A DNA stretch of 64,000 nt from Zobellella iuensis (GTDB lineage: Bacteria; Pseudomonadota; Gammaproteobacteria; Enterobacterales; Aeromonadaceae). The notes below the pieces were generated by a model. That model searched no databases. It was not told the DNA's origin and saw only the letters and a list, made by a program, of their open reading frames with translations. The stretch covers positions 46,099-110,098 of the forward strand of contig NZ_JAERTZ010000001.1 in assembly GCF_016746085.1 (NCBI RefSeq). The letters run 5' to 3'. This document shows, in pieces, positions 36,522-46,155 of the stretch. How positions within the stretch are numbered: position 1 is the stretch's first letter; each line of letters opens with the position of its first letter. The position numbers were made by a program, and so were the translations under genes.

Positions 36522-37412
36522 ATGTATCGTGTGGTCACCCCGCAAACGGAAGCGGAACTTGAAGCCTATTACCTGCTGCGCTGGCAGCTGCTGCGCAAGC
36601 CCTGGCAGCAGCCCAGGGGCTCGGAGCGGGACGAGTTCGACGAGTACGCCCACCACCGCATGATGGTGGACAAGGACGGCAAGCTGGCGGCCGTGGGCCG
36701 CCTCTATGTGAGCGGCGACGAAGCCCAGATCCGCTTTATGGCGGTGATCCCCGAATGTCGGGACAAGGGCCTGGGCACCCGTATGGTGCAGGCCCTGGAG
36801 CAGGTGGCCCGGCAGGAAGGGGTGCGCCGGCTGGTGATGAACGCCCGGGAAGAAGCGGTGGCCTTCTACGGCCGTTGCGGCTTTACCGTGGTGGGCGAGG
36901 GCCCCATCAGCTTCGGCAAGATACCGCACCGGCAGATGATCAAGGCGCTGACGCCCATCCACCAGATCCGCCACTGTCCCGAGCTGTGCGACGAGCTGCA
37001 GCGCCAGTGGCACAGGCGCATTCCCATCAGCGAGAAGATGGGCGTCAAGATCACCCAGTACACCGGCACCAAGTTCAAGACCAAGGCCAACCTGACCGCC
37101 AACCTCAACCTGCATGAGTCCATGTTCGCCGGCAGTATCTACAGCCAGTGCGTGCTTACCGGCTGGGGGTTGATTTGGCTGCAGATGCAGGAATACGGCG
37201 TGAGCGGCGACATCGTCCAGGGCAGCGGCGAGATCAAGTACCTGACCCCGGTGTGGGACGAGCCCACCGCCGAAGTGCAGGGCCGGCTGCGCGAGCAGCT
37301 GCTGCCGCTGAAGAACGGTGAGCGGGTACGGGTGGAGCTGAACGTGACCCTGTACAGCGGCGACGCCAAGGCCGCCACCTTCAGCGGCCGTTATGTGATA
37401 TTGCCGCACTAA
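36522..37412 (+). CDS. yiiD: YiiD-type protein: GNAT acetyltransferase plus hotdog domain
   Basis: 296-aa two-domain protein. Residues 1-145 form a GNAT fold with the acetyl-CoA loop IPECRDKGLGTRMVQALE and NAREEAVAFYGRCGFTVVGEG. Residues 150-296 form a YiiD_C hotdog domain (FAGSIYSQCVLTGWGLIWLQM). The E. coli homologue has been described as a malonyl-ACP decarboxylase supporting fatty acid initiation, so a lipid role is plausible. The conserved position after dtd supports orthology. Confidence 0.88.
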   Translation: MYRVVTPQTEAELEAYYLLRWQLLRKPWQQPRGSERDEFDEYAHHRMMVDKDGKLAAVGRLYVSGDEAQIRFMAVIPECRDKGLGTRMVQALEQVARQEGVRRLVMNAREEAVAFYGRCGFTVVGEGPISFGKIPHRQMIKALTPIHQIRHCPELCDELQRQWHRRIPISEKMGVKITQYTGTKFKTKANLTANLNLHESMFAGSIYSQCVLTGWGLIWLQMQEYGVSGDIVQGSGEIKYLTPVWDEPTAEVQGRLREQLLPLKNGERVRVELNVTLYSGDAKAATFSGRYVILPH

Positions 37413-37450
37413 AGCTGAAAGCTAGAAGCTTCCGGCTTCCGGCTTCCGGC
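37412..37450. repeat. GC-rich dispersed repeat, copy A
   Basis: Tandem units AGCTGAAAGCTAGAAGC followed by three GCTTCCGGC units between convergent yiiD and the AsmA-like gene, reaching to the latter's stop codon. It can fold into a hairpin. The same units recur at 41671, 43177 and 63742. Confidence 0.7.
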
Positions 37451-39487
37451 TTACGGCTCCTTCGGCAGGTTGCGTACCGCTTCGATCAGCCGGCCGGGCA
37501 GGCCGGCGGCGGGGTAGGGAACGGGCCCCCGGTACCATGGGGGGCAAGGGGTGTCGAGGGCCGGCTGGTGCAGCCGGAGTTTGGGCGCCCGCCAGCTGTC
37601 TTCCAGGCGGATGGCCAGCTCCCGGCAGCCCTGATCGTTGATGGCTCCCAGCTCCAGATCCCAGCCGCCCGCCAGATCCAGGCTGCCCCGCAGGGCCAGC
37701 AGGTGGCGCACGCTCTGCACGGCGCTGCCGTCCAGTTGCCATTGGCCCTGAGCGACGGGTCCCTTCAGCTCGGTTTTGTAGATAAAGGCGTCCGAGCTTT
37801 CCAGATCGAGGGCGGCCAGCAAGGGGTCGACCTGCCTGGGCCGGCTGTAATCCTCACCCAGCCGGGCCTTTAGCCAGTTATCCAGCCCCAGCCGTTCGAT
37901 AAAGACATCGCTTCCTTCGAGTGCCAGGTTACCTTCCCAGCTTGGCGGCCGCTTTGGCTCGCCGGCCAGGGTGGCGCTCATCGACAGGGTGCCGGAAAAA
38001 CTGCGCTCGGCCCTGAGCCAGCTGCTGAGCCGGCGCAGGGCAAGGTGTTCGGCCTCAAGCTGCAGCCGGCCCCGGTGCGGGGGATAGAGTCCCAGGTTGC
38101 CGCTGAGCCTGACGCTGCCCTCGAGAAATTCGCCACTCAGTTCATCCAGCAGCAGCCGGGTATCGTCCAGCCGGGCACTGAAACTGCTCCGGCGGCTGAT
38201 CAGGCTGTCGTAGGCCAGTTCGTTCCAGCCGCCTTCCAGGCGGGCCTGATCGCTGAGCGGGCGCCACTGTTCGGTCGACCAGGCCAGATCGGTGATAAAC
38301 AACTGGCCGCCGTGCAGTGACAAGGGAAGCTCAGGGTCGGCCGACAGCAGTTCGGCCTGGTTGAGGTTGAGCTTGTGAATCCGTATATCGGGCACCGGCC
38401 AGTGCAGGTCGGGCAGCCATTCCAGCTTGCTGCCCAGCAGCTGCAGGTTGTCGATATCCAGCCGGCCCTGCTGCGGAAACCAGCCCAGCTCGGCTTCCAG
38501 GCTGCCCTGGTAGGCCTTGCCCCGCAGGCTGAGGCCCAGTCGCTCCCGGTTGCTCAGCAGCTGGCCCTGATGGGCATCGAGCCGCAACCAGTCCAGCACC
38601 GCCTCGTCGGCCTGCCAGTCGCCCCGGGCCTCGGGCAGGGCGCCGGGCTGCCACTCGAGGTAGCGGAGGCTGCCGTCGATGCCGTTGGCGGTGAGCCAGG
38701 GGCTGGTGATGCTCAGATCCTGGAGGCTGGCGCGGTTGAGCAGCAGGGTCCAGCCCTCGGGCAGCTCCGGTGCCTGGCTGAACTGCAGCTTGTTGTGGCT
38801 GAAGCGGGGCTCGTTCAGGGTCAGTTCCCGGCTGGCCGGATCCAGGCTGAGGCTGGCCTCGAACAGGCCGTCGAACAGCCGGCTGCGCAAGGTGTCGAGC
38901 TGCAGCTGGCGGCGATGGACGCGGCCTTCCAGGTTGATGCGCGACATTTCCAGCCAGGGGTGGGACAGTTGGCGCACCTGGCCGCTCAGGGTCATGTCCG
39001 ACCACCAGCGCCAGTCCCCGTTGCGCCTGGGCTGCCAGCCGTTCAGCTTGAGGTTGGCGCCCTGGGCCTCCCAGCCGTCCCAGGCCAGGGTCAGGTTCTT
39101 GGTGTTGAGCTCGTCGACGGTGATATTGGCCAGGTTGTCCGGCAGGGCCGCCAGCTCGGTGGCCCGGTCGAGCCGGATCTGGCCGTCGATCACGTCGAGC
39201 ACGGCGATGCGGGTGTGGCCCGCCAGGGGCGACAGCCGTGCCAGTTCCAGATAGAGCTGCCTGGCCTGGAACCAGTCGCCCAGGCGCACGTCTTCCGCCA
39301 GCAGCTTGTAGGGATGCAGGGGATTGAATTCCAGCCGGCCAATGGCGATATCCAGCTCGGTGTGTTCGTTAAGCCAGCCCAGCACCGGTTTTTTCAGCTG
39401 GTTGGCATCGAAGAAACTGAGCAGCAGCCAGCCGGCGGCTCCCAGCAGCAACAGGGCGAGCAACAGCTTCCTGGCCAGCTTTCTCAT
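37451..39487 (-). CDS. AsmA-like envelope protein
   Basis: 678-aa protein with an N-terminal membrane anchor (LLLALLLLGAAGWLLLSFF) and a long periplasmic part rich in short beta-strand repeats, ending in a proline-rich tail. The opening ELDIAIGRLEFNPLHPYKLLAEDVRLGDW is typical of the AsmA/YicH group of bridge-like envelope proteins, which are thought to help lipid transport to the outer membrane. Exact subfamily not certain. It is monocistronic, convergent with yiiD. Confidence 0.8.
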   Translation of the reverse strand: MRKLARKLLLALLLLGAAGWLLLSFFDANQLKKPVLGWLNEHTELDIAIGRLEFNPLHPYKLLAEDVRLGDWFQARQLYLELARLSPLAGHTRIAVLDVIDGQIRLDRATELAALPDNLANITVDELNTKNLTLAWDGWEAQGANLKLNGWQPRRNGDWRWWSDMTLSGQVRQLSHPWLEMSRINLEGRVHRRQLQLDTLRSRLFDGLFEASLSLDPASRELTLNEPRFSHNKLQFSQAPELPEGWTLLLNRASLQDLSITSPWLTANGIDGSLRYLEWQPGALPEARGDWQADEAVLDWLRLDAHQGQLLSNRERLGLSLRGKAYQGSLEAELGWFPQQGRLDIDNLQLLGSKLEWLPDLHWPVPDIRIHKLNLNQAELLSADPELPLSLHGGQLFITDLAWSTEQWRPLSDQARLEGGWNELAYDSLISRRSSFSARLDDTRLLLDELSGEFLEGSVRLSGNLGLYPPHRGRLQLEAEHLALRRLSSWLRAERSFSGTLSMSATLAGEPKRPPSWEGNLALEGSDVFIERLGLDNWLKARLGEDYSRPRQVDPLLAALDLESSDAFIYKTELKGPVAQGQWQLDGSAVQSVRHLLALRGSLDLAGGWDLELGAINDQGCRELAIRLEDSWRAPKLRLHQPALDTPCPPWYRGPVPYPAAGLPGRLIEAVRNLPKEP

Positions 39488-39554
39488 GGAACATTCCTTA
39501 AAAATCCGGAACTTGTATCATACATAGCTTGAGCCTGGGCGGAAATATCCCGGT

Positions 39555-41627
39555 TCACACCTTGCCGTAATGATCACGCAGCCCGAGCCAGCGACGGATC
39601 AGCGGATCCACCAGCCCGGGGTGGCGGTCGGCCAGGTAACGGGCCAGCCGTTGCACCTCGGGCAACAGCGCCTGGTCCCGCACCAGATCGGCAATTTTGA
39701 GGTCGGCCAGGCCGGTCTGGCGGGTGCCGAGCAGCTCGCCCGGGCCGCGGATCTCCAGGTCCTTCTGGGCGATGACGAAGCCGTCGTTGGTGTCGCGCAG
39801 CACCCCCAGCCGCTGGCCGGCGGTCTTCGACAGGGGGGCGTGGTAGAGCAGCACGCAGTGGGAGGCGGTGGCGCCCCTGCCCACCCGGCCGCGCAGCTGG
39901 TGCAACTGGGCCAGGCCCAGGCGCTCGGGGTTTTCGATGATCATCAGCGAGGCGTTGGGCACGTCCACCCCCACTTCGATGACGGTGGTGGCCACCAGCA
40001 GGTCGAGGCGGCCGTCCTTGAAGTCGGCCATCACCGCCTGTTTCTCCGCCGGCTTCATGCGGCCGTGCACCAGCCCGACCTTCAGCTCCGGCAACTGGGC
40101 GGAAAGGGTGGCGGCGGTGTCTTCCGCCGCCTGGCATTCCAGCACTTCCGATTCTTCGATCAGGGTACAGACCCAGTAGGCCTGGCGGCCCTGCTCCCGG
40201 CACAGCTGCCGCACCCGGGCTACCACTTCGTCGCGGCGGCCGTCGGGAATGGCCACCGTGGTGACCGGGGTGCGCCCCGGCGGCAGTTCGTCGATGACGG
40301 AGGTATCCAGATCCGCGTAGGCGGTCATCGCCAGGGTGCGGGGGATGGGGGTGGCGGTCATGATCAGCTGGTGCGGGTAATAGTCGCCCTGGCTGCCCTT
40401 CTCGCGCAGGGCCAGGCGCTGGTGCACCCCGAAGCGATGCTGCTCGTCGATGATCACCAGTTCCAGGGCGTTGAACTGCACCTGCTCCTGGAACAGGGCG
40501 TGGGTGCCCACCACCATGGCCAGCTCGCCGTTGGCGAGCCGTTCCAGTTGCTCGGCCCGGGCCTTGCCCTTGACCTTGCCCGCCAGCCAGCCCACCTGGA
40601 TGCCGAGGGGAGAAAGCCAGGCGGCGAAGTTGTTGGCGTGCTGCTCGGCCAGCAGTTCGGTGGGCGCCATCAGCGCCACTTGGCCCTGGTTGCCGATCAC
40701 CTGCAGCGCCGCCAGGGCGGCCACCAGGGTCTTGCCCGAACCCACATCGCCCTGCACCAGCCGCATCATGGGCACGGTTTTCTGCAGGTCGGCGCCGATC
40801 TCCGCCACCACCCGGCGCTGGGCACCGGTGGGGGAAAAGGGCAACTGGCCGAGGAAGCGGTCGAGCAGCGTTTGTGGGCAGGGCAGCGGCCGGGCGCGGT
40901 GGGCCTGGCTCTGCTCCCGCACCTTGAGCACCGACAGGTTGTGGGCCAGCAGCTCTTCCATCACCAGCCGGCGCTGGGCCGGGTGCTGGCCCTGCTCCAG
41001 CTGCAGCAGGGCGACGTCGGGCGGCGGCCGGTGCAGCAGGCGCACCGCCTGGTTCAGGCCGAGCTGGTGGTCGTAGAGGCCCTCGGGCAGCAGTTCCCGC
41101 AGCGGTTGCTGTTCGAGCAGGGCCAGGGCCTGCTCGCTGAGCTGGCGCAGGGTCAGCTGGCGCAGCCCTTCGGTGGTGCCGTACACCGGGGTCAGGCTGG
41201 TTTCGGTTTCTACCGGCTGCTCGCCCTGCAGCAGGCTGTATTCCGGGTGGATGATCTCCAGGCCATGGTGGCCGGGGCGGATCTCGCCGAATACCCGCAG
41301 CCGGGTGCCGGCGGCGAGGCTGTTTTTCTGGGCGGCGGCGAAGTTGAAGAAACGCAGGGTCAGGGTGCCGCTGGGGTCGCGCAGCCGGCAGATCAGCATG
41401 CGCTTGCGGCCGTAGCTGATGTGGTTGTCGACTATCTCGCCCAGCACCGAGACGTGCATGCCCGGCCGGAGTTCGGCGATGGGCAGGACACGGGTGCGAT
41501 CCTCGTAGCGCAGGGGCAGGTGGAACAGCAGGTCCTGCACCGTCTCCAGGCCCAGGCGGTGCAGCTTCTCCAGCATCTTGTCGCCCACTCCCTTGAGCAG
41601 GCTGAGGGACATGTGGTCCAGATTCAT
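39555..41627 (-). CDS. recG: ATP-dependent DNA helicase RecG
   Basis: 690-aa branch-migration helicase that remodels stalled forks and Holliday junctions. The N-terminal wedge/OB domain (LRPGMHVSVLGEIVD...) is followed by helicase motifs: Walker A GDVGSGKTLVA, Walker B variant DEQHRFGV, TATPIPRTLAM, VIEVGVDVPNA and QLRGRVGRG. Full length. Confidence 0.97.
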   Translation of the reverse strand: MNLDHMSLSLLKGVGDKMLEKLHRLGLETVQDLLFHLPLRYEDRTRVLPIAELRPGMHVSVLGEIVDNHISYGRKRMLICRLRDPSGTLTLRFFNFAAAQKNSLAAGTRLRVFGEIRPGHHGLEIIHPEYSLLQGEQPVETETSLTPVYGTTEGLRQLTLRQLSEQALALLEQQPLRELLPEGLYDHQLGLNQAVRLLHRPPPDVALLQLEQGQHPAQRRLVMEELLAHNLSVLKVREQSQAHRARPLPCPQTLLDRFLGQLPFSPTGAQRRVVAEIGADLQKTVPMMRLVQGDVGSGKTLVAALAALQVIGNQGQVALMAPTELLAEQHANNFAAWLSPLGIQVGWLAGKVKGKARAEQLERLANGELAMVVGTHALFQEQVQFNALELVIIDEQHRFGVHQRLALREKGSQGDYYPHQLIMTATPIPRTLAMTAYADLDTSVIDELPPGRTPVTTVAIPDGRRDEVVARVRQLCREQGRQAYWVCTLIEESEVLECQAAEDTAATLSAQLPELKVGLVHGRMKPAEKQAVMADFKDGRLDLLVATTVIEVGVDVPNASLMIIENPERLGLAQLHQLRGRVGRGATASHCVLLYHAPLSKTAGQRLGVLRDTNDGFVIAQKDLEIRGPGELLGTRQTGLADLKIADLVRDQALLPEVQRLARYLADRHPGLVDPLIRRWLGLRDHYGKV

Positions 41628-41670
41628 GGCGGCCCCGTACTGTAAATATTTACAGAGGATAGCAACAAGA

Positions 41671-41728
41671 GCCGGAAGCTGGAAGCGTGAAGCCGGAAGA
41701 TGAACGGGGCCGGCTTCCAGCTTCCGGC
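41671..41728. repeat. GC-rich dispersed repeat, copy B (long hairpin)
   Basis: GCCGGAAGCTGGAAGC (41671-41686) is the exact reverse complement of GCTTCCAGCTTCCGGC (41713-41728), so the segment can form a 16-base-pair stem. It lies between recG and pssA and may act as a terminator or mRNA stabiliser. Confidence 0.75.
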
Positions 41729-41729
41729 G

Positions 41730-43079
41730 TCAGAGCAGCCGCTTCAGCAGCACATTGGCGTGGGTGCGGGCCACCCGTTTCAGCAGCTTCTGTACCGGCG
41801 CCGGGTAGTCATCCAGCTCCTCGATCTCGGAGAAGTGTTCCAGTCGCCGGCAGTGTTCCAGGATATTGGCCTGTTCCGCCTCGAAGCGGGCCTGCAGCAA
41901 CCGCTCCGGATCCTGCAACAGCAGGCCGTTTTCCAGATCCAGGCCCCAGGCGCGGGGGTTGAGGTTGTTGCCGGTGATCATGGCCAGATCGTCGTCCACG
42001 AACAGCCCCTTGAGATGGTAGGAGTTGCGCTCGTGGCGCCAGAGCATGATGTTGAGCCGGCCCTGGTAGATGAAGGTCTGGTTGGCGCGGGCGAAGCGGC
42101 GCAGGTTGGTTTCGTACAGGTAGGGCAGGCCGCCTATGGTACGGAAGGGCTCTTCCGGCGGAATATAGAAGTCGTTGGCGGTCTTGTCGCCGATCACCAG
42201 AGTCACCTCCACCCCTTTTTTCAGCAAGGCCCGGATATCCCTGGCCAGGGGTTTGGGCAGGTTGAAGTAGGGGGTGCAGATAAAGAGCTTCTCCCGGGTG
42301 CCGCGCAGCAGGTGGCGGATGGCGCGGTTGAGCCGGTTGCCGAACTTGCCCAGGCCCGCCAGCGGGGTGACGGCCACCTGGCCGGATCGGCGGGTGACGT
42401 CGTCGAACTCGTAGCGGGCCCGGCGCACCTGCTGCTTGAAGTGGCGAATGGCATGGCGCAGCTGGCGGGCGCGGGGGATCTCGGGCTGGCTCAGCAGCGG
42501 TACCGCCGGGTTGTTGCCGAACAGCCGGTCGACATAGTCAACCATGCAGTCCGCCAGCCTGGCGTCGGTGATCTGGTGATAGCGGTCGAAGCGGTACCTG
42601 TCCTGCTGGTGCAGGTAGATGTCGTTGAGGCTGGCGCCGGAATAGAGCACTGTGTCATCGAAAATAAAGCCCTTCAGGTGCAGCACCCCCAGCAGCTCCC
42701 GGCCCTTGACCGGCACCCCGTAGACGGGAATGGCATGCTCGTGGCGGGCGGCGAATTCCTGGTACATGCAGTGATTGCCGCCCTGGCCCCGGTGGCCGAT
42801 AAGGCCGCGCTGGGCGCGGTGGAAGTCGACGAACAGGCGGATATCCAGGGCCGGCCTGGCCTGCTTGGCCTGGTAGAGGGCGCCGAGGATTTCCCGGCCG
42901 GCCTCGTCGTCCTGCAGGTAGAGGGCCACCAGGTAAATACGGGTGTGGGCGGCGGCGATCAGCTCCAGCAGCCGTTGCCTGAACGCCCGGGCGGAATACA
43001 ACACTTCGACCCGGTCGGCGTCCACTGCCAGGGTAGGCAGGTGCTCCAGCAATGTTCGGTAGTAATTGGCGAGTGGCAT
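41730..43079 (-). CDS. pssA: CDP-diacylglycerol-serine O-phosphatidyltransferase, PLD type
   Basis: 449-aa E. coli-type phosphatidylserine synthase, a phospholipase D superfamily enzyme that makes phosphatidylserine, precursor of phosphatidylethanolamine. Two HKD-type motifs are visible, VLHLKGFIFDDTVLYSGASLN and YHLKGLFVDDDLAMITGNNLNPRAW. Length matches the enterobacterial enzyme. Upstream is a region with repeat copy C. Confidence 0.93.
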   Translation of the reverse strand: MPLANYYRTLLEHLPTLAVDADRVEVLYSARAFRQRLLELIAAAHTRIYLVALYLQDDEAGREILGALYQAKQARPALDIRLFVDFHRAQRGLIGHRGQGGNHCMYQEFAARHEHAIPVYGVPVKGRELLGVLHLKGFIFDDTVLYSGASLNDIYLHQQDRYRFDRYHQITDARLADCMVDYVDRLFGNNPAVPLLSQPEIPRARQLRHAIRHFKQQVRRARYEFDDVTRRSGQVAVTPLAGLGKFGNRLNRAIRHLLRGTREKLFICTPYFNLPKPLARDIRALLKKGVEVTLVIGDKTANDFYIPPEEPFRTIGGLPYLYETNLRRFARANQTFIYQGRLNIMLWRHERNSYHLKGLFVDDDLAMITGNNLNPRAWGLDLENGLLLQDPERLLQARFEAEQANILEHCRRLEHFSEIEELDDYPAPVQKLLKRVARTHANVLLKRLL

Positions 43080-43176
43080 AGATAAACCCGGTTAATAAGG
43101 CTGCCGCTTAAGACCATACTCAAACGACAAAATTCGGGCCAGTGTACCGAATTTTGGGGAAAGGCGGCAAATTACC

Positions 43177-43216
43177 GGCGCTAGAAGCTAGAAGCTAGAA
43201 GCTTCCGGCTTCCGGC
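43177..43216. repeat. GC-rich dispersed repeat, copy C
   Basis: Three tandem CTAGAAG units followed by two GCTTCCGGC units, flanked by CCGGCG on both sides. It lies between pssA and the aminopeptidase gene, just past the latter's stop. Confidence 0.65.
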
Positions 43217-43225
43217 GCAATGCCC

Positions 43226-45016
43226 TTACAGCGGCCGGGTGGCCTGCTCCAGCCAGGCCAGGTCGTTCCCGGCGAGCAGCGGGCCGACCTTCTCCCGCAC
43301 CTGGGCGTGGTAGTGGTTCAGCCATTGCACATGCTTGGGCTCGAACCAGGCCGGGTCGACCAGCCGGCGGTCGAAGGGCACCCAGGTGAGGTTTTCGAAC
43401 TCGAACACCGGGATGTCGCCGTCGGTGTCGGCGGGCTGCACCACTTCCAGGTTTTCGCAGCGGATGCCGAAGGCGTCTTCCCGGTAGTAGCCGGGCTCGT
43501 TGGAAAGGATCATGCCGGTGGTGAGGGGCACCATGCTGCCCTTGGGCGAAATGCGTTGCGGACCCTCGTGCACGCTGAGGAAGTGGCCCACGCCGTGGCC
43601 GGTGCCGTGGTCGAAGTTGTAGCCCTGCTGCCACAGGGGCAGGCGCGCCAGGGCGTCCAGCTGCAGGCCGCCGGTGCCGGCGGGGAAACGGGCGCAGGCC
43701 AGGTCGATATGGCCGCGCAGCACCAGGGTGAACAGTTTGCGCATCTCGGCGCCGGGCTCGCCCACCGCCACGGTACGGGTGATGTCGGTGGTGCCGTCCA
43801 GGTACTGGCCGCCCGAGTCCACCAGGTAGATGGCATCCTGCCCCAGTTGGCGCGGGGTGCCGTTGCTGTGCCGGTAGTGGCACATGGCGGCGTTGGGCCC
43901 CAGGGCCGAGATGGTGCTGAAGCTCGGCTCCACGAACTCGGGCAGCTCGGCGCGGAAGGCTTCCAGCCGGTCGGCCAGGGTGCCTTCATCTTCCAATTCC
44001 GGATGGGGCTCGGCCAGCCGGCGGTCCAGCCAGGCCAGGAAGCGGCACACCGCCACCGCATCGCGCAGGTGGGCGGCCCGGCTGCCGTGCACTTCCACCG
44101 GGTTCTTGCAGGCCTTGGGCAGCATGCAGGGATCCTCGGCCGGCACCAGCTCGGCGCCGGCCCGCTCCAGCACCAGGGCGCTCCAGGCGTTGGCGGTGGC
44201 CGGATCGAGCTGGACCCGGGCGCCGTTGGCGCCGAGGGTGGCCAGGGCCTGCTCCAGCTCGGCCATGGGGGCGAGGGTGACGTCCTTGCCGCAGTGTCCG
44301 GCCAGATCCAGCTCGTCGAACTTGGCGGGGTCGGCGAACAGCTGCACGGCACCGTTCTGGTGCAGCAGGGCGAAGCTCAGCACCGCCGGCAGGCAGGGGA
44401 TGTCGCGGCCGCGGATGTTCAGCAGCCAGTTGATGGGCTCGGCCTGGGTCAGCAACTGGGCATCCACCCCCTTGGCCTTGAGGGTTTCGGCGATGCGGTG
44501 GCGTTTGGCCTCGCTGTGCTGGCCGCTGTACTCCTGGTCGAGCAGCAGGGCGGGCCGGCGTTCCGGCGCCGGCCTGTCGTGCCAGTGCCGGTCGATGGGG
44601 TTCTGGGCCAGCGGCACCAGGGCGATGCCTTGTTCCGCCAGCCGGGCTTCGGCCGCCTGGTGCCAGCCCCGGCTGTGCAGTTTGGGATCGAAGCCGACCC
44701 GGCTGCCCGCATTCAGCTGTTCCGCTATCCAGTCGAGGAAGGGCTCGTTGACCAGATGACGGAACTCGAACAGGGCCGGGTCGCACTGGTGGCGCACCTG
44801 CACCGTATAACGGCCGTCCACGAAGATGGCCGCCTTGTCGGCCAGCACCACGGCGGCGCCGGCGGAGCCGTTGAAGCCGCTGATCCAGTCCAGCCGCTCG
44901 GCATGGGGCGGTATGTACTCGCCCAGATGCTCGTCGTCGTGGGGCACGATAAAGGCGTCCAGGCCCTGTTGCTTCAGGCTGTCCCGGACGGCGGCAAGGC
45001 GAGTGGCATAAGTCAT
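43226..45016 (-). CDS. Xaa-Pro aminopeptidase, large M24B form
   Basis: 596-aa cytosolic metallopeptidase that cleaves N-terminal residues preceding proline. Two creatinase-like N-terminal domains (about residues 1-310) precede the pita-bread catalytic domain. Metal ligands fall in YLVDSGGQYLDGTTDITRTV (two Asp), GTGHGVGHF (His), LSNEPGYY (Glu) and FEFENLTW (Glu). This matches the long eukaryote-like form rather than the 440-aa PepP. Confidence 0.93.
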   Translation of the reverse strand: MTYATRLAAVRDSLKQQGLDAFIVPHDDEHLGEYIPPHAERLDWISGFNGSAGAAVVLADKAAIFVDGRYTVQVRHQCDPALFEFRHLVNEPFLDWIAEQLNAGSRVGFDPKLHSRGWHQAAEARLAEQGIALVPLAQNPIDRHWHDRPAPERRPALLLDQEYSGQHSEAKRHRIAETLKAKGVDAQLLTQAEPINWLLNIRGRDIPCLPAVLSFALLHQNGAVQLFADPAKFDELDLAGHCGKDVTLAPMAELEQALATLGANGARVQLDPATANAWSALVLERAGAELVPAEDPCMLPKACKNPVEVHGSRAAHLRDAVAVCRFLAWLDRRLAEPHPELEDEGTLADRLEAFRAELPEFVEPSFSTISALGPNAAMCHYRHSNGTPRQLGQDAIYLVDSGGQYLDGTTDITRTVAVGEPGAEMRKLFTLVLRGHIDLACARFPAGTGGLQLDALARLPLWQQGYNFDHGTGHGVGHFLSVHEGPQRISPKGSMVPLTTGMILSNEPGYYREDAFGIRCENLEVVQPADTDGDIPVFEFENLTWVPFDRRLVDPAWFEPKHVQWLNHYHAQVREKVGPLLAGNDLAWLEQATRPL

Positions 45017-45061
45017 GGCGATTCCTTAACGCGAAGTGAATAGTTGCTTGATGGACTGGCC

Positions 45062-45085
45062 CGCCGGCACCCGAGGGTGCCGGCG
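45062..45085. repeat. Strong GC-rich hairpin upstream of the aminopeptidase
   Basis: CGCCGGCACCC and GGGTGCCGGCG form an 11-base-pair stem with a GA loop, between the DMT transporter stop and the aminopeptidase start. There is no T-run, so it is not a canonical terminator. Confidence 0.5.
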
Positions 45086-45171
45086 CCGAGCGCGTCGGCC
45101 ACCGACCGGGCCGGGGTTTTGCAGGGAGTCCGGTTCATCCGAAATCGTACAGGGTTTGCTGTCCGTTCACT

Positions 45172-46080
45172 CTACTTCGCCCGGGATGGCTTGGCAAACC
45201 GGGGCCCGAGCCTGAGCTGCTGGATCAGCAGGGCCGCCACTATCATCACCAGCCCCACCACGGTGGCGGGGTAGATGGCCTCGCCCACCAGGAAGCGCAG
45301 CAGCAGCAGGGAGGCGAAGGGCGAAATAAAGATAAGGTTGGAGATGCGGGCGGTGTTTTCCGCGTGCTTCATGGCCAGCAGCCACATCACAAAGGCGAAG
45401 CCCATCTCGAACAGGCCCACGTAGACGGCGCCCACCCAGCCCTGCCAGGCGCTGAGGGCAAAGTCCGACCACAGGGCGGTGGCCAGCACCACAAAGGGTA
45501 GCGCCAGCAGGAAGCTCAGGGTCAGCGCCACCAGGGGATCGCCCTGGTTACGGGTGTTGAGTATCCAGTAGCCGGCCCAGATCACCGTGGACACCAGCGC
45601 CAGCGCCACCCCCAGGGGATCCTCGAAGTTCAGACCGAGCAGGTCGCCCCGGGTGGCGATGACCATGGCACCCAGGTAGCCGAGCACGATGGCCACCCAG
45701 TCCTGGCCGCGGATCTTCTGGCCGAGGAAGGGCACCGCCAGCAGGGTGAGGGTGATGGCCCAGGTGTAGTTGAGGGTCTGCGCCTGCTGGGCCGGCAGCC
45801 GGTCGTAGGCCTGGAACAGGATCAGATAATAGAGTGCCGGGTTGAGCAGCCCCAGCAGCAGGTAGTAGCCGGGCCGGTCGCGCAGGTAGCGGCCCAGATG
45901 GATAAGCTTGCCCTGCACCGCCAGCAGGCCGAGCAGCAGCAGCAGCGAGGTGGCGGTGGCCACCAGCAGCAGCTGGGCCGGGGAGAAGTAGCCGAGCGAG
46001 AGCTTGAAGGCAGTGGCCACGGTGGACCAGCAGGCCACGGCCCCCAGCCCGAACAGGTAGGCTTTTTTCTGATCTTTCAT
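45172..46080 (-). CDS. DMT-family (EamA) transporter
   Basis: 302-aa inner-membrane protein with ten predicted helices arranged as two EamA repeats (AYLFGLGAVACWSTVATAFKLSL in the first, GVALALVSTVIWAGYWILNTRNQGDPL in the second). The family exports or imports amino acids and other metabolites; the substrate is not predictable. It stands downstream of the amine-utilisation cluster but with a gap, so a link is only possible. Confidence 0.87.
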   Translation of the reverse strand: MKDQKKAYLFGLGAVACWSTVATAFKLSLGYFSPAQLLLVATATSLLLLLGLLAVQGKLIHLGRYLRDRPGYYLLLGLLNPALYYLILFQAYDRLPAQQAQTLNYTWAITLTLLAVPFLGQKIRGQDWVAIVLGYLGAMVIATRGDLLGLNFEDPLGVALALVSTVIWAGYWILNTRNQGDPLVALTLSFLLALPFVVLATALWSDFALSAWQGWVGAVYVGLFEMGFAFVMWLLAMKHAENTARISNLIFISPFASLLLLRFLVGEAIYPATVVGLVMIVAALLIQQLRLGPRFAKPSRAK

Positions 46081-46155
46081 CTTGTTGGCGGGCCCGCGGG
46101 AGACTCAAGCCCCCAGTGTAGGCAATTAATGCCGGCAGGAGAAGAGGCGGTGATT

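Noticed and set aside
39570..41645. Long + strand frame opposite recG
   Set aside because: It is the antisense shadow of recG; no recognisable domain and no suitable ribosome-binding site.
37412..43216. Short tandem AGAAGCT repeats as a CRISPR array
   Set aside because: Units are short, contiguous and have no unique spacers of regular length.
43220..45043. Long + strand frame opposite the Xaa-Pro aminopeptidase
   Set aside because: Composition is that of antisense high-GC DNA, and the minus-strand enzyme has all metal ligands.
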